From the NCBI GenBank assembly GCA_014960805.1, contig CP063163.1:1816001-1880000 (forward strand): a stretch of DNA of 64,000 nt. Reading direction: 5' to 3'. A program made the translations under genes and the position numbers. The notes under the pieces were generated by a model. It worked only from the letters and a program-made list of their open reading frames with translations. It had not been told where the DNA came from and searched no databases. The stretch comes from Cytobacillus suaedae. GTDB taxonomy: Bacteria; Bacillota; Bacilli; Bacillales; Bacillaceae_L. Below, piece by piece: positions 34,886 to 42,732 of this stretch. Each line of letters starts with the position of its first letter. Within the stretch, counting starts at the first letter, position 1.

Positions 34886-36472
34886 TTATAAAATTTTGAA
34901 ATCCTCGAGTGCTTGTTTTAAGTCTGCTCTTGTTTCAACTTTGTCATCCAACGCAACACCAAGTTCAATCATAGTATTAGCAACCTCTGAGCGTATACCA
35001 GTTACAACAGCGTTACAACCTAATAACCTAAACCCATCTATAATTTTAAACATATGAGCTACGACTGCCGTATCAAGGTATGCCACTCCTGATAAATCGA
35101 TAATCATCTTTTTAAATTTATTCTTCTCAATTTCACGTAGTGTTTTTTCTTGCAGTTTTTTTGCTCGATAGGTATCCATTGTTCCAACTATAGGCAACAC
35201 AGCAACTGTATCCGTTAAAGGGATAATTGGAACAGATAGTTCTTCAATGACCTCACGTTGTGAATGGAAAAGATTGTTCTTGTATTCATTGAAACTAATA
35301 ATATAATGATTTAAAAACATATCTAAATAATAGTTCGTCTTTTTTTCAAGAGAAAAGAATTCGTCAATCTCCACATTGCAATTTTTAAAGAAATTATACA
35401 TAAAGTCCCAATACAAACTACGTAAGCCTTGGAACCATTCAAGTTTGATGATTGAGGGGAGGTCATGCTTTGCCCATTCTACACCCTGTTGTTTAGCAAG
35501 GATTAAAAGCTCATGTTCAGAATCCTGATCTAAATAACTGACGATTCGTAAAGCGATTTCATGTAAATGGTCTTCTGTAATTGGTGAATCTTTAATTTCG
35601 GCAAAAATGGTTCGAGAACGTTTTTGCAAAAGGTCATCAAAGACTTCTTTATTAAAATATAAAAATTCCTTAAAGCTGTGGTTTTCTATATATTGTAATC
35701 CATCCATTTTGGTTACTTTAAACTCCTTTTTTTGTGTGATTGGAAATACGATATCGAAGGTCGTCCCTATACCAACAAAGCTTTCAACTTTAACCTTCGC
35801 ACCGTGCTTATGTAGTGTAGTGAATACTTGGGTAAGGCCCATTCCTGTTCCGTTGTCTTTAGTTGAGAAGAATGGAGTTCCGAGAAGCTCTAGCTTTTCA
35901 GAAGGAATCCCCACTCCAGTATCTTTAATCCGAACACAAAGCTCTTCTCCTGACGAATAGAGGTCAACGGTTATTGACCCACGATCTTCTATTGCTTCGA
36001 ATGCATTTTTAAGTAAGTTGAAGAACGCTTTCTTAAGTGTGTTTCTTTGTCCTAAGATTACCTTGTCACAGTTTGAAAAACTTTTGATAATCTCCACTCT
36101 ATAGATTTGGTCTTGAAAGAGTGCGAGAATAGCTTCGAGTTCAGAGCATAGATTGATAGAGACATATTTTTCAGCCTCTAGGTCTGGTTTAGAAACTTGT
36201 AAGAGATTATTTAGAGTAGAGAGTGCATTGTCTAGTTCCGTTAATGCAATATCAATATAGGGTTCAGACTTTTCTTCGTTAACAAGCTGTAAAAACCCTT
36301 TAACTGCGGTCAATGGATTACGAACTTCATGAGCAATCCCAGCTGATAATTGACCTATAGAAGCAAGTCTATTTAGTCTTAGCTTTTCGTCACTTTCTAT
36401 ATTGGTGGTTAATCCATTTTGTGACAATGACTGTTGTTCCTCCTTCCTCAGATGATTTAATATAAAATTCAT
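34886..36472 (-). CDS. histidine kinase fused to RsbR-type STAS domain
   Basis: This 528-residue soluble protein has a HisKA with His-48 (GIAHEVRNPLTAVKGF) and a HATPase (NLLKNAFEAIE, DTGVGIP, GTGMGL; to about 255). An RsbR-like helical region (about 270-405) follows, then a C-terminal STAS domain (about 412-525) with DLSGVAYLDT and IRSEVANTMIELGV, which keeps the two threonines phosphorylated by RsbT in RsbR proteins. It overlaps the upstream RsbT-like gene by 83 bases from the first ATG, or 38 bases from a TTG at 36427 that follows a perfect AAGGAGG. The fusion suggests two-component input to a stressosome-like switch. Confidence 0.85.
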   Translation of the reverse strand: MNFILNHLRKEEQQSLSQNGLTTNIESDEKLRLNRLASIGQLSAGIAHEVRNPLTAVKGFLQLVNEEKSEPYIDIALTELDNALSTLNNLLQVSKPDLEAEKYVSINLCSELEAILALFQDQIYRVEIIKSFSNCDKVILGQRNTLKKAFFNLLKNAFEAIEDRGSITVDLYSSGEELCVRIKDTGVGIPSEKLELLGTPFFSTKDNGTGMGLTQVFTTLHKHGAKVKVESFVGIGTTFDIVFPITQKKEFKVTKMDGLQYIENHSFKEFLYFNKEVFDDLLQKRSRTIFAEIKDSPITEDHLHEIALRIVSYLDQDSEHELLILAKQQGVEWAKHDLPSIIKLEWFQGLRSLYWDFMYNFFKNCNVEIDEFFSLEKKTNYYLDMFLNHYIISFNEYKNNLFHSQREVIEELSVPIIPLTDTVAVLPIVGTMDTYRAKKLQEKTLREIEKNKFKKMIIDLSGVAYLDTAVVAHMFKIIDGFRLLGCNAVVTGIRSEVANTMIELGVALDDKVETRADLKQALEDFKIL

Positions 36473-36797
36473 CCATTAATCTTTTTACACCGAGGAGTCC
36501 AAGACCTAAACCTTGTGAATTTGGGTTTTTTATGCCGCTCATTACATCAGAGACAGATTTTATCCCAATTCCCCGGTCTTTAACGATAATCGTTACACCT
36601 TTGTCATTTACTTCACAGATAAACTCTCCTACACCTTGCGCATGCATAATCACATTTCGTGTTAATTCGGAGATGCTAACAAAAACCTTTTGCCTATCAA
36701 TCTCTGAAAAAGGTAGGCTTTTAATTAATTTGTTTGTAGAACTTAATGCTAGTAAAATATCATTCTCATTGATGATTGATGACTGAAATGTTTCCAT
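36390..36797 (-). CDS. RsbT-like serine/threonine kinase (GHKL)
   Basis: This 135-residue protein resembles RsbT, the kinase that phosphorylates STAS proteins of the stressosome and activates RsbU. Motifs are SISELTRNVIMHA (N-box), VKDRGIGI (G1), QGLGLGLLGVKRLMDEF (lid and G2) and a final GGTTVIVTKW strand. No rsbS, rsbU or sigB gene is near; its only partner here is the overlapping kinase-STAS gene. ATG at 36797 follows GGGGGG closely; a TTG at 36809 is an alternative. It is divergent from fadH. Confidence 0.87.
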   Translation of the reverse strand: METFQSSIINENDILLALSSTNKLIKSLPFSEIDRQKVFVSISELTRNVIMHAQGVGEFICEVNDKGVTIIVKDRGIGIKSVSDVMSGIKNPNSQGLGLGLLGVKRLMDEFYIKSSEEGGTTVIVTKWINHQYRK

Positions 36798-36909
36798 AAA
36801 TCCCCCCAAATTATACTAGTATATCTCCATCATTATACAAAATAGTACAATTAATGCAAATGATACCCTTAAAAATAAAATTAGAAAATTTCGATAAATA
36901 GTGGTAGAA

Positions 36910-36927
36910 TAAATGAATAGTCATTCA
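36910..36927. promoter_or_regulatory. FadR (YsiA) operator overlapping the fadH promoter
   Basis: The 18 bases TAAATGAATAGTCATTCA match the published B. subtilis FadR box TGAATGAMTANTCATTCA at 17 positions. The box begins at the last base of a TAGAAT -10 element (36905-36910) that has a weak -35 (TAGAAA, 36882-36887), so binding would block initiation at fadH. Confidence 0.8.
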
Positions 36928-36963
36928 GTTTTTAAGAATAATAGGAATAGGGGAGTGGATTAG

Positions 36964-37728
36964 ATGAAAGGAAAAGTGGTAATCGTAACCGGTGGTTCTA
37001 ATGGAATGGGGAAATATATGGCTCAAAAGTTTGCAAAAGAAGGAGCCTATGTTGTCATTACTGGTAGAACTCTTGAGAAATTAGAAGTAACAAAAAAAGA
37101 AATTGAAACTTTTGAGGGTCAAGTACTTCCTGTACAAATGGATGTGCGTCAGCCTGAACACGTTGAACATATGGTCAATGAGACTGATAAGGCATTTGGT
37201 AGAATTGATTATCTTGTAAATAATGCAGCCGGGAATTTTATTACACCTGCAGAGAAGCTTTCTGCTAATGGTTGGAACTCAGTGATAAATATTGTTTTGA
37301 ATGGAACGTTTTACTGTAGTTCTGCAGTAGGTAATTACTGGATCGAAAAAGGGATAAAGGGAAGTATTATTAATATGGTTGCTACATATGCGTGGAATGC
37401 TGGAGCAGGGGTTGTACACTCTGCAAGTGCAAAAGCAGGGGTACTTTCTATGACAAGAACCTTAGCAGTTGAGTGGGGCCGTAAATATGGTATTAGAGTA
37501 AATGCGATAGCTCCTGGTCCAATTGAACGTACTGGTGGAGCAGACCGACTATGGGAGTCAGAGGAAGCAGCTAAACGGACGCTAAATAGTGTTCCTCTTG
37601 GCAGGTTAGGAACTCCAGAAGAAATTGCGGGTCTGGCTTATTTCTTATTATCTGATGAAGCAGCATATATTAATGGTGAATGTATAACGATGGATGGTGG
37701 CCAATGGCTAAATCAATTCCCGTTCTAA
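36964..37728 (+). CDS. fadH: 2,4-dienoyl-CoA reductase
   Basis: This 254-residue short-chain dehydrogenase has the Rossmann motif TGGSNGMGKYMA near residue 10, NNAAGNF near 88, the active-site region around ATYAWNAGAGVVHSASAKAG (the Tyr of the usual YxxxK is replaced, as in this reductase family, while the Lys remains) and the APGPIERTGGADRLW loop near 180. It matches YkuF/FadH, which reduces 2,4-dienoyl-CoA from unsaturated fatty acids using NADPH. The FadR box at its promoter agrees. The partner gene fadG of B. subtilis is absent; a terminator follows directly. Confidence 0.92.
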   Translation: MKGKVVIVTGGSNGMGKYMAQKFAKEGAYVVITGRTLEKLEVTKKEIETFEGQVLPVQMDVRQPEHVEHMVNETDKAFGRIDYLVNNAAGNFITPAEKLSANGWNSVINIVLNGTFYCSSAVGNYWIEKGIKGSIINMVATYAWNAGAGVVHSASAKAGVLSMTRTLAVEWGRKYGIRVNAIAPGPIERTGGADRLWESEEAAKRTLNSVPLGRLGTPEEIAGLAYFLLSDEAAYINGECITMDGGQWLNQFPF

Positions 37729-37769
37729 AATGATGGTTCAATTTAAGGAACATACACTATAAATGCTTG

Positions 37770-37804
37770 GAAACCTACTTTTGAATAAAGTAGGTTTCTT
37801 TTTA
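37770..37804 (+). terminator. fadH terminator
   Basis: GAAACCTACTTT (37770-37781) pairs perfectly with 37787-37798 around TGAAT, then TTTTTT-type tract. Confidence 0.9.
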
Positions 37805-37881
37805 GTTATCCTAGTTAGAGCAGATCAAAAACATATGGTATAATCTTGCATAATAGGCTAGAACGTAGGGGTGAAATCGAG

Positions 37882-39093
37882 ATGGATCCATTGGATATTA
37901 TGGCAAACATCGATCAAGTTGTTCCTTATTATCAAGCGATTTTTAGCGCCGATGAACAATGCGTAATTGGATATGAAGTGTTCGGTAGAATAAATACTGA
38001 GCAAGGGATCAAAAGTCTGGGTCCATTTTTTCATGATGAAACCATTCCAGAGGAATTTCGAATAGAGGTTGATAATGAAATTTTAAGAAAAGCTCTAGGA
38101 GTTTTTTCAGAATTCCATCAAACTAGTCTGATTTTTATTAATCGTAATGCAAACTTATTAATGCTAGACCATGGGGAAGCATTCCTAGAAATGCTCTTAT
38201 CCTATCAACAAAAAGGATTAGAACTTAAAAATGTCGTAGTTGAGATAACTGAGCATAACTTCCAAGGTGATATTGAACATCTAAATCATTTACTTACCTA
38301 TTATCGAACATACGGAATTAAAATTGCAGTCGATAATATCGGTAAAGAAAGTAGTAATCTGGAGAGAATCGGTATATTATCACCTGATATTTTAAAAATA
38401 GATCTACAGGTTTTACGCCAAACCGAAATTAGTCAATCGTTTCATGACGTCGTTTATTCCATTTCCTTGTTAGCAAGAAAGCTTGGAGCAAACCTTCTTT
38501 ATGAGGATATTGAATCCTCATTTCAGCTACAATATGCTTGGAAAAATGGTGGACGATACTATCAGGGCTATTACCTTCAAAAACCGGCTGGAGAATTTGT
38601 AGAAAGAGACATTCTGAAAGAGCGTTTAAAGCAAGAATTTCACCAATTTATTAGGTATGAAAAGAAAAAGCTTGAAGCGCTGTATGTTATATCTGAGCAA
38701 TTTCATGTGCAGTTACAGTCTGCTCTTTTAAAATTTAAAAGGAACGATCCTTATAATGACTTACTAACGAATTTGGGGAAAATACTTCATGATAAAAGTT
38801 TTAGAATGTACATTTGTGATGAGGACGGTTTTCAGCAATCAGCTAACCTTCTTAAAAAGGACAATAATTGGCTAGTTCAAGAGCATTATTATATGAAAAA
38901 TTGGAGCTGGCGACCTTACTTTCTTGAGACTATTTTTCGAATGAGAACGAAACGAATCGGAATCCTTTCTGATTTATATAGTGATATTGAGACCGGGGAG
39001 ACCATAAGGACCTTTTCTTACCCATTAGATGATCAACTATACTTATTTATAGACGTACCTTACGATTACTTATATGATCATGATGCTTTATAG
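37882..39093 (+). CDS. ykuI: EAL-domain c-di-GMP binding protein YkuI
   Basis: This 403-residue protein matches B. subtilis YkuI over its length. It has an EAL domain (about 1-250) in which the EAL triplet is changed to EVF (IGYEVFGR), with EITEHNFQGDI, AVDNIGKESSNL and DILKIDLQ retained, and a C-terminal PAS-like domain (about 270-403, NWSWRPYFLET, YPLDDQLYLFIDVPY). The B. subtilis protein binds c-di-GMP but is not known to hydrolyse it. ATG at 37882 (MDPLDIM) follows AGGGGTG; the longer frame upstream is spurious. Confidence 0.93.
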   Translation: MDPLDIMANIDQVVPYYQAIFSADEQCVIGYEVFGRINTEQGIKSLGPFFHDETIPEEFRIEVDNEILRKALGVFSEFHQTSLIFINRNANLLMLDHGEAFLEMLLSYQQKGLELKNVVVEITEHNFQGDIEHLNHLLTYYRTYGIKIAVDNIGKESSNLERIGILSPDILKIDLQVLRQTEISQSFHDVVYSISLLARKLGANLLYEDIESSFQLQYAWKNGGRYYQGYYLQKPAGEFVERDILKERLKQEFHQFIRYEKKKLEALYVISEQFHVQLQSALLKFKRNDPYNDLLTNLGKILHDKSFRMYICDEDGFQQSANLLKKDNNWLVQEHYYMKNWSWRPYFLETIFRMRTKRIGILSDLYSDIETGETIRTFSYPLDDQLYLFIDVPYDYLYDHDAL

Positions 39094-39104
39094 TATTTGC
39101 ACAT

Positions 39105-39140
39105 ATCCTTATCTTATTTATGGATAAGGATTTTGTTTTT
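39105..39140 (+). terminator. ykuI terminator
   Basis: ATCCTTATC (39105-39113) pairs with GATAAGGAT (39123-39131), followed by TTTGTTTTT. Confidence 0.85.
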
Positions 39141-39175
39141 GTGGGAAAGTAACAAAAACAAGGTGGTGATATAGT

Positions 39176-39415
39176 ATGGAGCAGTTGAATCTTGTTCTTT
39201 CAATATTAGTAGTTCTTATACTGGCTTTTGGACTGATCTATACGTATAGACTTGGAACAAAACAACATACTATGCGTAGCGAATACGATACTGAAATCAG
39301 TGAAAAAGTCCAAGACCATCCATATATTCTTAATCCAGTTTTCCTTACCTATGCTATAGCAGCGGTGTTAGTCATTGCTTTTATAATATATAATGCTGTT
39401 GCTACCTCATGGTAA
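39176..39415 (+). CDS. small two-helix membrane protein
   Basis: This 79-residue protein has two hydrophobic helices (about 6-24 and 57-76) joined by a charged loop of about 30 residues containing SEYDTEISEKVQDHPY. The ribosome site AAGGTGGTGAT precedes ATG. A terminator follows directly, so it is expressed alone. I do not recognise the family; the layout fits many small Bacillus envelope proteins. Confidence 0.7.
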   Translation: MEQLNLVLSILVVLILAFGLIYTYRLGTKQHTMRSEYDTEISEKVQDHPYILNPVFLTYAIAAVLVIAFIIYNAVATSW

Positions 39416-39423
39416 ACCAAGAT

Positions 39424-39454
39424 CACAAGGACAATTTGTCTTTGTGGTTTTTTT
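39424..39454 (+). terminator. terminator of the small membrane protein gene
   Basis: CACAAGGACA (39424-39433) pairs with TGTCTTTGTG (39437-39446), one G-U pair, followed by seven T residues. Confidence 0.85.
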
Positions 39455-39471
39455 AATTTGAAAATAGTCCG

Positions 39472-39675
39472 TTCCTTTCCGCTGCAGGCACTTGCTTTCC
39501 GCGGGGAATCATGAAAAAGCCCAACTGCCGGCTTTTTCATGGGCGGATTCCCATCGGGGAGGAAGAAAGGATGGTTATTTTCACTGTCGTGAAAAAACCC
39601 ACTCCTCAACGTTCCGTCTGCGGGGTCTCGACTTTTCCTCATTTCCCGCAGGAGTCAAGTGCCTTCCGCTCCAAT
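39472..39675. repeat. dispersed hairpin repeat, long form
   Basis: This copy is nearly identical in order to the one at 9.5 kb, with GGCACTTG (39487-39494) inverted as CAAGTGCC (39656-39663), the internal AAAAAGCC...GGCTTTTTC hairpin, and outer arms TTCCTTTCCGCTGCA and GCCTTCCGCTCCAA. The gap from 39416 to 39863 otherwise holds only the terminator before it and about 190 AT-rich bases after it, in which nothing convincing is seen. Confidence 0.88.
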
Positions 39676-39863
39676 CCACTCTTAAACTTACCTATTTACT
39701 TCGAAGGAGACTTATGTGCTCTGAGTATAAGTAACCAATAGCAGAAAGGAACGACCCATTCACATTTATCTGTCGACAGTTTATACGTAATCTAAACAAA
39801 ATCCACCTTATTATCTCATATTAACTGAGCAATCTTGTTTATGGTCAAAAGAAAGGGGGAATA

Positions 39864-39986
39864 TTGTTCGTACAGGGAATAACCTGTCAAAAGGTAAGGG
39901 ATTTTTACGAACGATTAATGGTCTTTATGAAAGATAATGTTGATACAATGATAAGTACAAGCCTTAAGGAAAGGGTGATATTTTGA
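39864..39986 (+). CDS. candidate 40-residue ORF coupled to the DUF3993 gene
   Basis: TTG at 39864 follows GAAAGGGGG at 4 bases from the last G and opens a 40-codon frame starting MFVQGITCQKVRDFYERLM (TTG read as Met). It ends TTTTGA, overlapping the TTG start of the next gene by four bases, an arrangement typical of coupled translation. The peptide is not recognised. It could be a leader peptide, a real small protein or the tail of a gene cut off by the upstream repeat. Confidence 0.4.
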   Translation: MFVQGITCQKVRDFYERLMVFMKDNVDTMISTSLKERVIF

Positions 39987-40687
39987 GTAAACGTCATTAT
40001 TTTATCATGTCCATAATTGTACTAGGATTTCTTTTTCATCATCAGACTGTAAAGGCACAGGAACCGTTAACAAGGGAAGACGCATTCGATTTTCTTAAGG
40101 AAGCATATAAAGCACAAACTTCTTTAGGGGAAAAATATCAAACTTATAAAGAGGCAAGAGAAACGTTAAATCCTTATTTCACTGACGATTATGCAAAGTT
40201 ATTCCTCGAAGAGAACCTTGTATATGAGGAAGGTGGGTACACTATTTACGGTTCTGATTTTGCGCTATATTATATTCCTTTTTATTCATATACAGACGAT
40301 ACAAAATTTATATATGATTCAGAGAAGAATCAAATCTATGTATATGAGTTTTTTCTTAAACCTGAAGAGGGACCTGTAGATTATGAGGATCATTATGAAA
40401 CAGTGATCCTAATAGAAGATGAAGGAAACTGGAAGGTTAATGAATTTGTAGAAAGTGCTAAAAAGCCTGAGTTTATTGAAAGTATAGAAAATGAGTCCGT
40501 TTCAAATAAGACGGTACCAAACAAGGAAGAATTTAAAATAGTTCCAACACAAGATCATTCATATATTTCGTATCAACTTTGGGGTAGCTATTTTGTCTTA
40601 CAAATGGAATATCAAAATCAGTTCACTCAAGTCATGAAAAAGGAACCACTAAGGTTCCTTTTTTTAATTTATTTTTTTAGTAGGTAA
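39983..40687 (+). CDS. DUF3993 exported protein
   Basis: This 234-residue protein has a signal peptide (about 1-25, ending VKAQ) followed by a DUF3993 domain seen in Bacillus: LTREDAFDFLKEAYKAQ, NPYFTDDYAKLFLEENL and YLGS-like aromatic strands, ending WGSYFVLQMEY. Function is unknown. Start is TTG with AAAGGGTGAT upstream. The last 13 or so codons (EPLRFLFLIYFF) are translated from the terminator hairpin itself, so the original stop codon seems to have been lost. Its end overlaps the convergent hydrolase gene by 19 bases. Confidence 0.8.
   Translation: MSKRHYFIMSIIVLGFLFHHQTVKAQEPLTREDAFDFLKEAYKAQTSLGEKYQTYKEARETLNPYFTDDYAKLFLEENLVYEEGGYTIYGSDFALYYIPFYSYTDDTKFIYDSEKNQIYVYEFFLKPEEGPVDYEDHYETVILIEDEGNWKVNEFVESAKKPEFIESIENESVSNKTVPNKEEFKIVPTQDHSYISYQLWGSYFVLQMEYQNQFTQVMKKEPLRFLFLIYFFSR
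40637..40667 (+). terminator. terminator inside the 3' end of the DUF3993 gene
   Basis: AAGGAACC (40640-40647) pairs with GGTTCCTT (40653-40660), followed by a run of T. It lies upstream of the stop codon at 40685. Confidence 0.75.
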
Positions 40688-41622
40688 TCAATTATTCCCA
40701 TTGCACATACGTCTAAATCTAAGTCCAGAATGGAATAGACCTCATGATTTCTAGAAATGCCTAGTGTATCAAGATGAAGGCCAAGCGCTTCCAAAAGCCG
40801 AGCTTTGACAGCTTCATTTTTTTCTTTGAAAGATAGACCTTGAGTGGTTTTAAGGGCCTCTTCACCTGAGGTGACAAAAATAGGGAGCCAGTGTTCAATT
40901 TGCTTAAATACTTCTTTAACGTTTGAAGACATTCCAAAGTGACCAAAATAAATTGAACGGGGAGATAGCTCTTTTATACGTCTGGCAGAATTCAACATTG
41001 CCTCCGGATCAAATTGGTTAGGAGAAGTTGTTGGTAAGTAAAGTTCAATTCCATCTTTCAATAGTTCCTGGTAGTAGATGCCAATTGTATCTCCTGTAAA
41101 TATCCCGTTACTAACTGAGTCATGTATGCTAAAATGATGGTTTGCGTGCCCTGGGGTATCATAGAAAGTTAACGTGCAAGCTGGAGACAATTGGAGTGAC
41201 TCACCATCTTGCATGGTTATGATTTTTTCCTCAGGAATCGGTAAAATTGGTTCAAATAATGTTTCGAATTTTTCACCATACACAGCCTTAGCTCCAGCAA
41301 TTAATCTTGAAGGGTTAGCGAGGTGTCGTGCTCCTTTAGGATGTACTACAACCTTTGCATTTGGACAATTTTCTAGTAAAAGACCAGCTCCACCTGCATG
41401 GTCGAGGTGAATATGTGTTACAATGATATACTCAACCTCTTCAGGTTGAATCTCTAGCTTATGTAGACCTTCTAGGATAAAAGGGATTGATGGGCTTGCA
41501 CATGTCTCAACAATGGCGAGTTTCTCCTCTTTAATAACATATGTACCCGTTCTAGCCGGTCTACCTAAATCAAAGTCATCAATTAAGGTGATTTTCTCAT
41601 TTAATTCAATTAACCGATTCAT
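40669..41622 (-). CDS. MBL-fold metallo-hydrolase
   Basis: This 317-residue protein has the metallo-beta-lactamase fold. The zinc motif THIHLDHAGG is near residue 71, DTPGHANHHFSI supplies the next His near 163, FTGDTIG the bridging Asp near 184 and YFGHFG a further His near 236. It resembles glyoxalase II- or YqjP-type hydrolases; the substrate is not evident. GGGAG precedes the ATG. The gene stands alone and converges on the DUF3993 gene. Confidence 0.82.
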   Translation of the reverse strand: MNRLIELNEKITLIDDFDLGRPARTGTYVIKEEKLAIVETCASPSIPFILEGLHKLEIQPEEVEYIIVTHIHLDHAGGAGLLLENCPNAKVVVHPKGARHLANPSRLIAGAKAVYGEKFETLFEPILPIPEEKIITMQDGESLQLSPACTLTFYDTPGHANHHFSIHDSVSNGIFTGDTIGIYYQELLKDGIELYLPTTSPNQFDPEAMLNSARRIKELSPRSIYFGHFGMSSNVKEVFKQIEHWLPIFVTSGEEALKTTQGLSFKEKNEAVKARLLEALGLHLDTLGISRNHEVYSILDLDLDVCAMGIIDYLLKK

Positions 41623-41798
41623 GTATTCAACTCCCTAAAATTAGTGATTGTATTCAGTTTACAGGATATTGATTTAAAATTCTAATTATAAAGAATAAGA
41701 AGAATTTCAAAATCAAAATGTTTTTGGATAGAACATTGTGGATTGTTAATGCTAATATAAAAGGGAAGTCACACTGTAATAAAGGAAGGAGAGGGACA

Positions 41799-42035
41799 AT
41801 GTCACAGCTTCAAGGAATTTTAACACGTTTAATTAGTCTTCAAGAAAAATCAGATGGTGGAGAGCCACCGCAACGTTTTTTTGAGGTGAATGGTGAGAAA
41901 AAGTGTAGTGTAAAGTATTTTGATAAAACAGGAACCTTTGAGTTGGAAATTTATCAACAAGGGGAAAAGCCGAAATCCTATCAATTTGATAATGTAGATA
42001 TGATTGCTATTGAGATTTTTGATTTAATTAGCTAG
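41799..42035 (+). CDS. ykuJ: YkuJ family protein
   Basis: This 78-residue protein matches YkuJ, a small conserved Bacillus protein of known fold but unknown function: MSQLQGILTRLISLQE, GGEPPQRFFEVNGE, and FDNVDMIAIEIFDLI at the end. The ATG at 41799 follows GGAAGGAGAGG; a longer frame from 41718 is spurious. It begins the ykuJ-ykuK-abbA-darB block, here interrupted by two small genes. Confidence 0.9.
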   Translation: MSQLQGILTRLISLQEKSDGGEPPQRFFEVNGEKKCSVKYFDKTGTFELEIYQQGEKPKSYQFDNVDMIAIEIFDLIS

Positions 42036-42074
42036 TTATAGCTAATACATTTGATTTGTGCTCAGAGGTGAATA

Positions 42075-42452
42075 ATGGGCGAGAATATTCAGGACTATCT
42101 AAATAGAGGCATGTATGGAAATAAAGAAACGAACGTGGATGAGCGAAAACTATTTCTTTCAACACTCAGAGAAAGAGTGATAGTCGCATTAACTAATCGA
42201 CAGGTTATGAAGAATGAGACGTACGCCCCAATCGTTGAGTTGATAAAAATTTATCCAGACTGTCACATGTATTTAGATGGAGATTTGGATTATTCATATT
42301 TATCTAAATACATAAAGATTGTTAATAAGTTAAATATTCCCTTTACAATTTTTAATGATGTAAATCATGAAACAGAATTTGGATTAGTGTTGGCCACGAA
42401 GAGTAGAGCCATAAATAAGAACGATATTTTTGTACCAGAAGTTGAATTTTAA
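42075..42452 (+). CDS. YueI family (DUF1694) protein
   Basis: This 125-residue protein has the DUF1694 domain of B. subtilis YueI: ENIQDYLNRGMYG, ERKLFLSTLRERVIVALT, CHMYLDGDLDY and EFGLVLATKSRAIN. Function is unknown. It lies 39 bases after ykuJ and 17 bases before a zinc-ribbon gene, and the three probably share a transcript that ends at the terminator near 42.63 kb. In B. subtilis yueI is elsewhere, so this is a local rearrangement or a paralogue. Confidence 0.85.
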   Translation: MGENIQDYLNRGMYGNKETNVDERKLFLSTLRERVIVALTNRQVMKNETYAPIVELIKIYPDCHMYLDGDLDYSYLSKYIKIVNKLNIPFTIFNDVNHETEFGLVLATKSRAINKNDIFVPEVEF

Positions 42453-42469
42453 ACAATAGGAGGCTTTTT

Positions 42470-42613
42470 ATGGATCCAATTGTTACTTGTCCAAAATGTC
42501 AATCGAAAGCAAGATTTGAGGATGTCTTAACTGCTCAATCTAATCAAAATGTCATTTATCGCTGTTCACAATGTGATTATACAAAACGAAATATTGAAAC
42601 AAGTAAAGGGTAA
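42470..42613 (+). CDS. 47-residue zinc-ribbon protein
   Basis: ATG at 42470 follows AATAGGAGG with good spacing and opens a 47-codon frame. Two CxxC knuckles, CPKC (7-10) and CSQC (32-35), separated by 21 residues form a classical zinc ribbon. The stop codon overlaps the terminator stem. It is probably the last gene of the ykuJ transcript. The family is not recognised; such ribbons bind nucleic acid or act as small metal-bound adaptors. Confidence 0.8.
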   Translation: MDPIVTCPKCQSKARFEDVLTAQSNQNVIYRCSQCDYTKRNIETSKG

Positions 42614-42650
42614 AAAAGTCTTTCAAGCGATTGAAAGGCTTTTTTATTTT
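42613..42650 (+). terminator. terminator of the ykuJ unit
   Basis: A 14-bp stem (42613-42626 with 42631-42644, one G-U pair) capped by a GCGA tetraloop and followed by T-rich sequence. Confidence 0.88.
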
Positions 42651-42732
42651 GTCCTAGGTCTCCTATATATTTATTAACATCTTTATTAAGTTGGACGTAT
42701 AGTATATAAAAGGAGACAAAAGGAGCTGTTGT

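Noticed and set aside
39349-39741. Three overlapping frames (76-97 codons) on both strands at 39.5 kb
   Set aside because: They are translations of the dispersed repeat and one runs antisense through the small membrane protein gene and its terminator.
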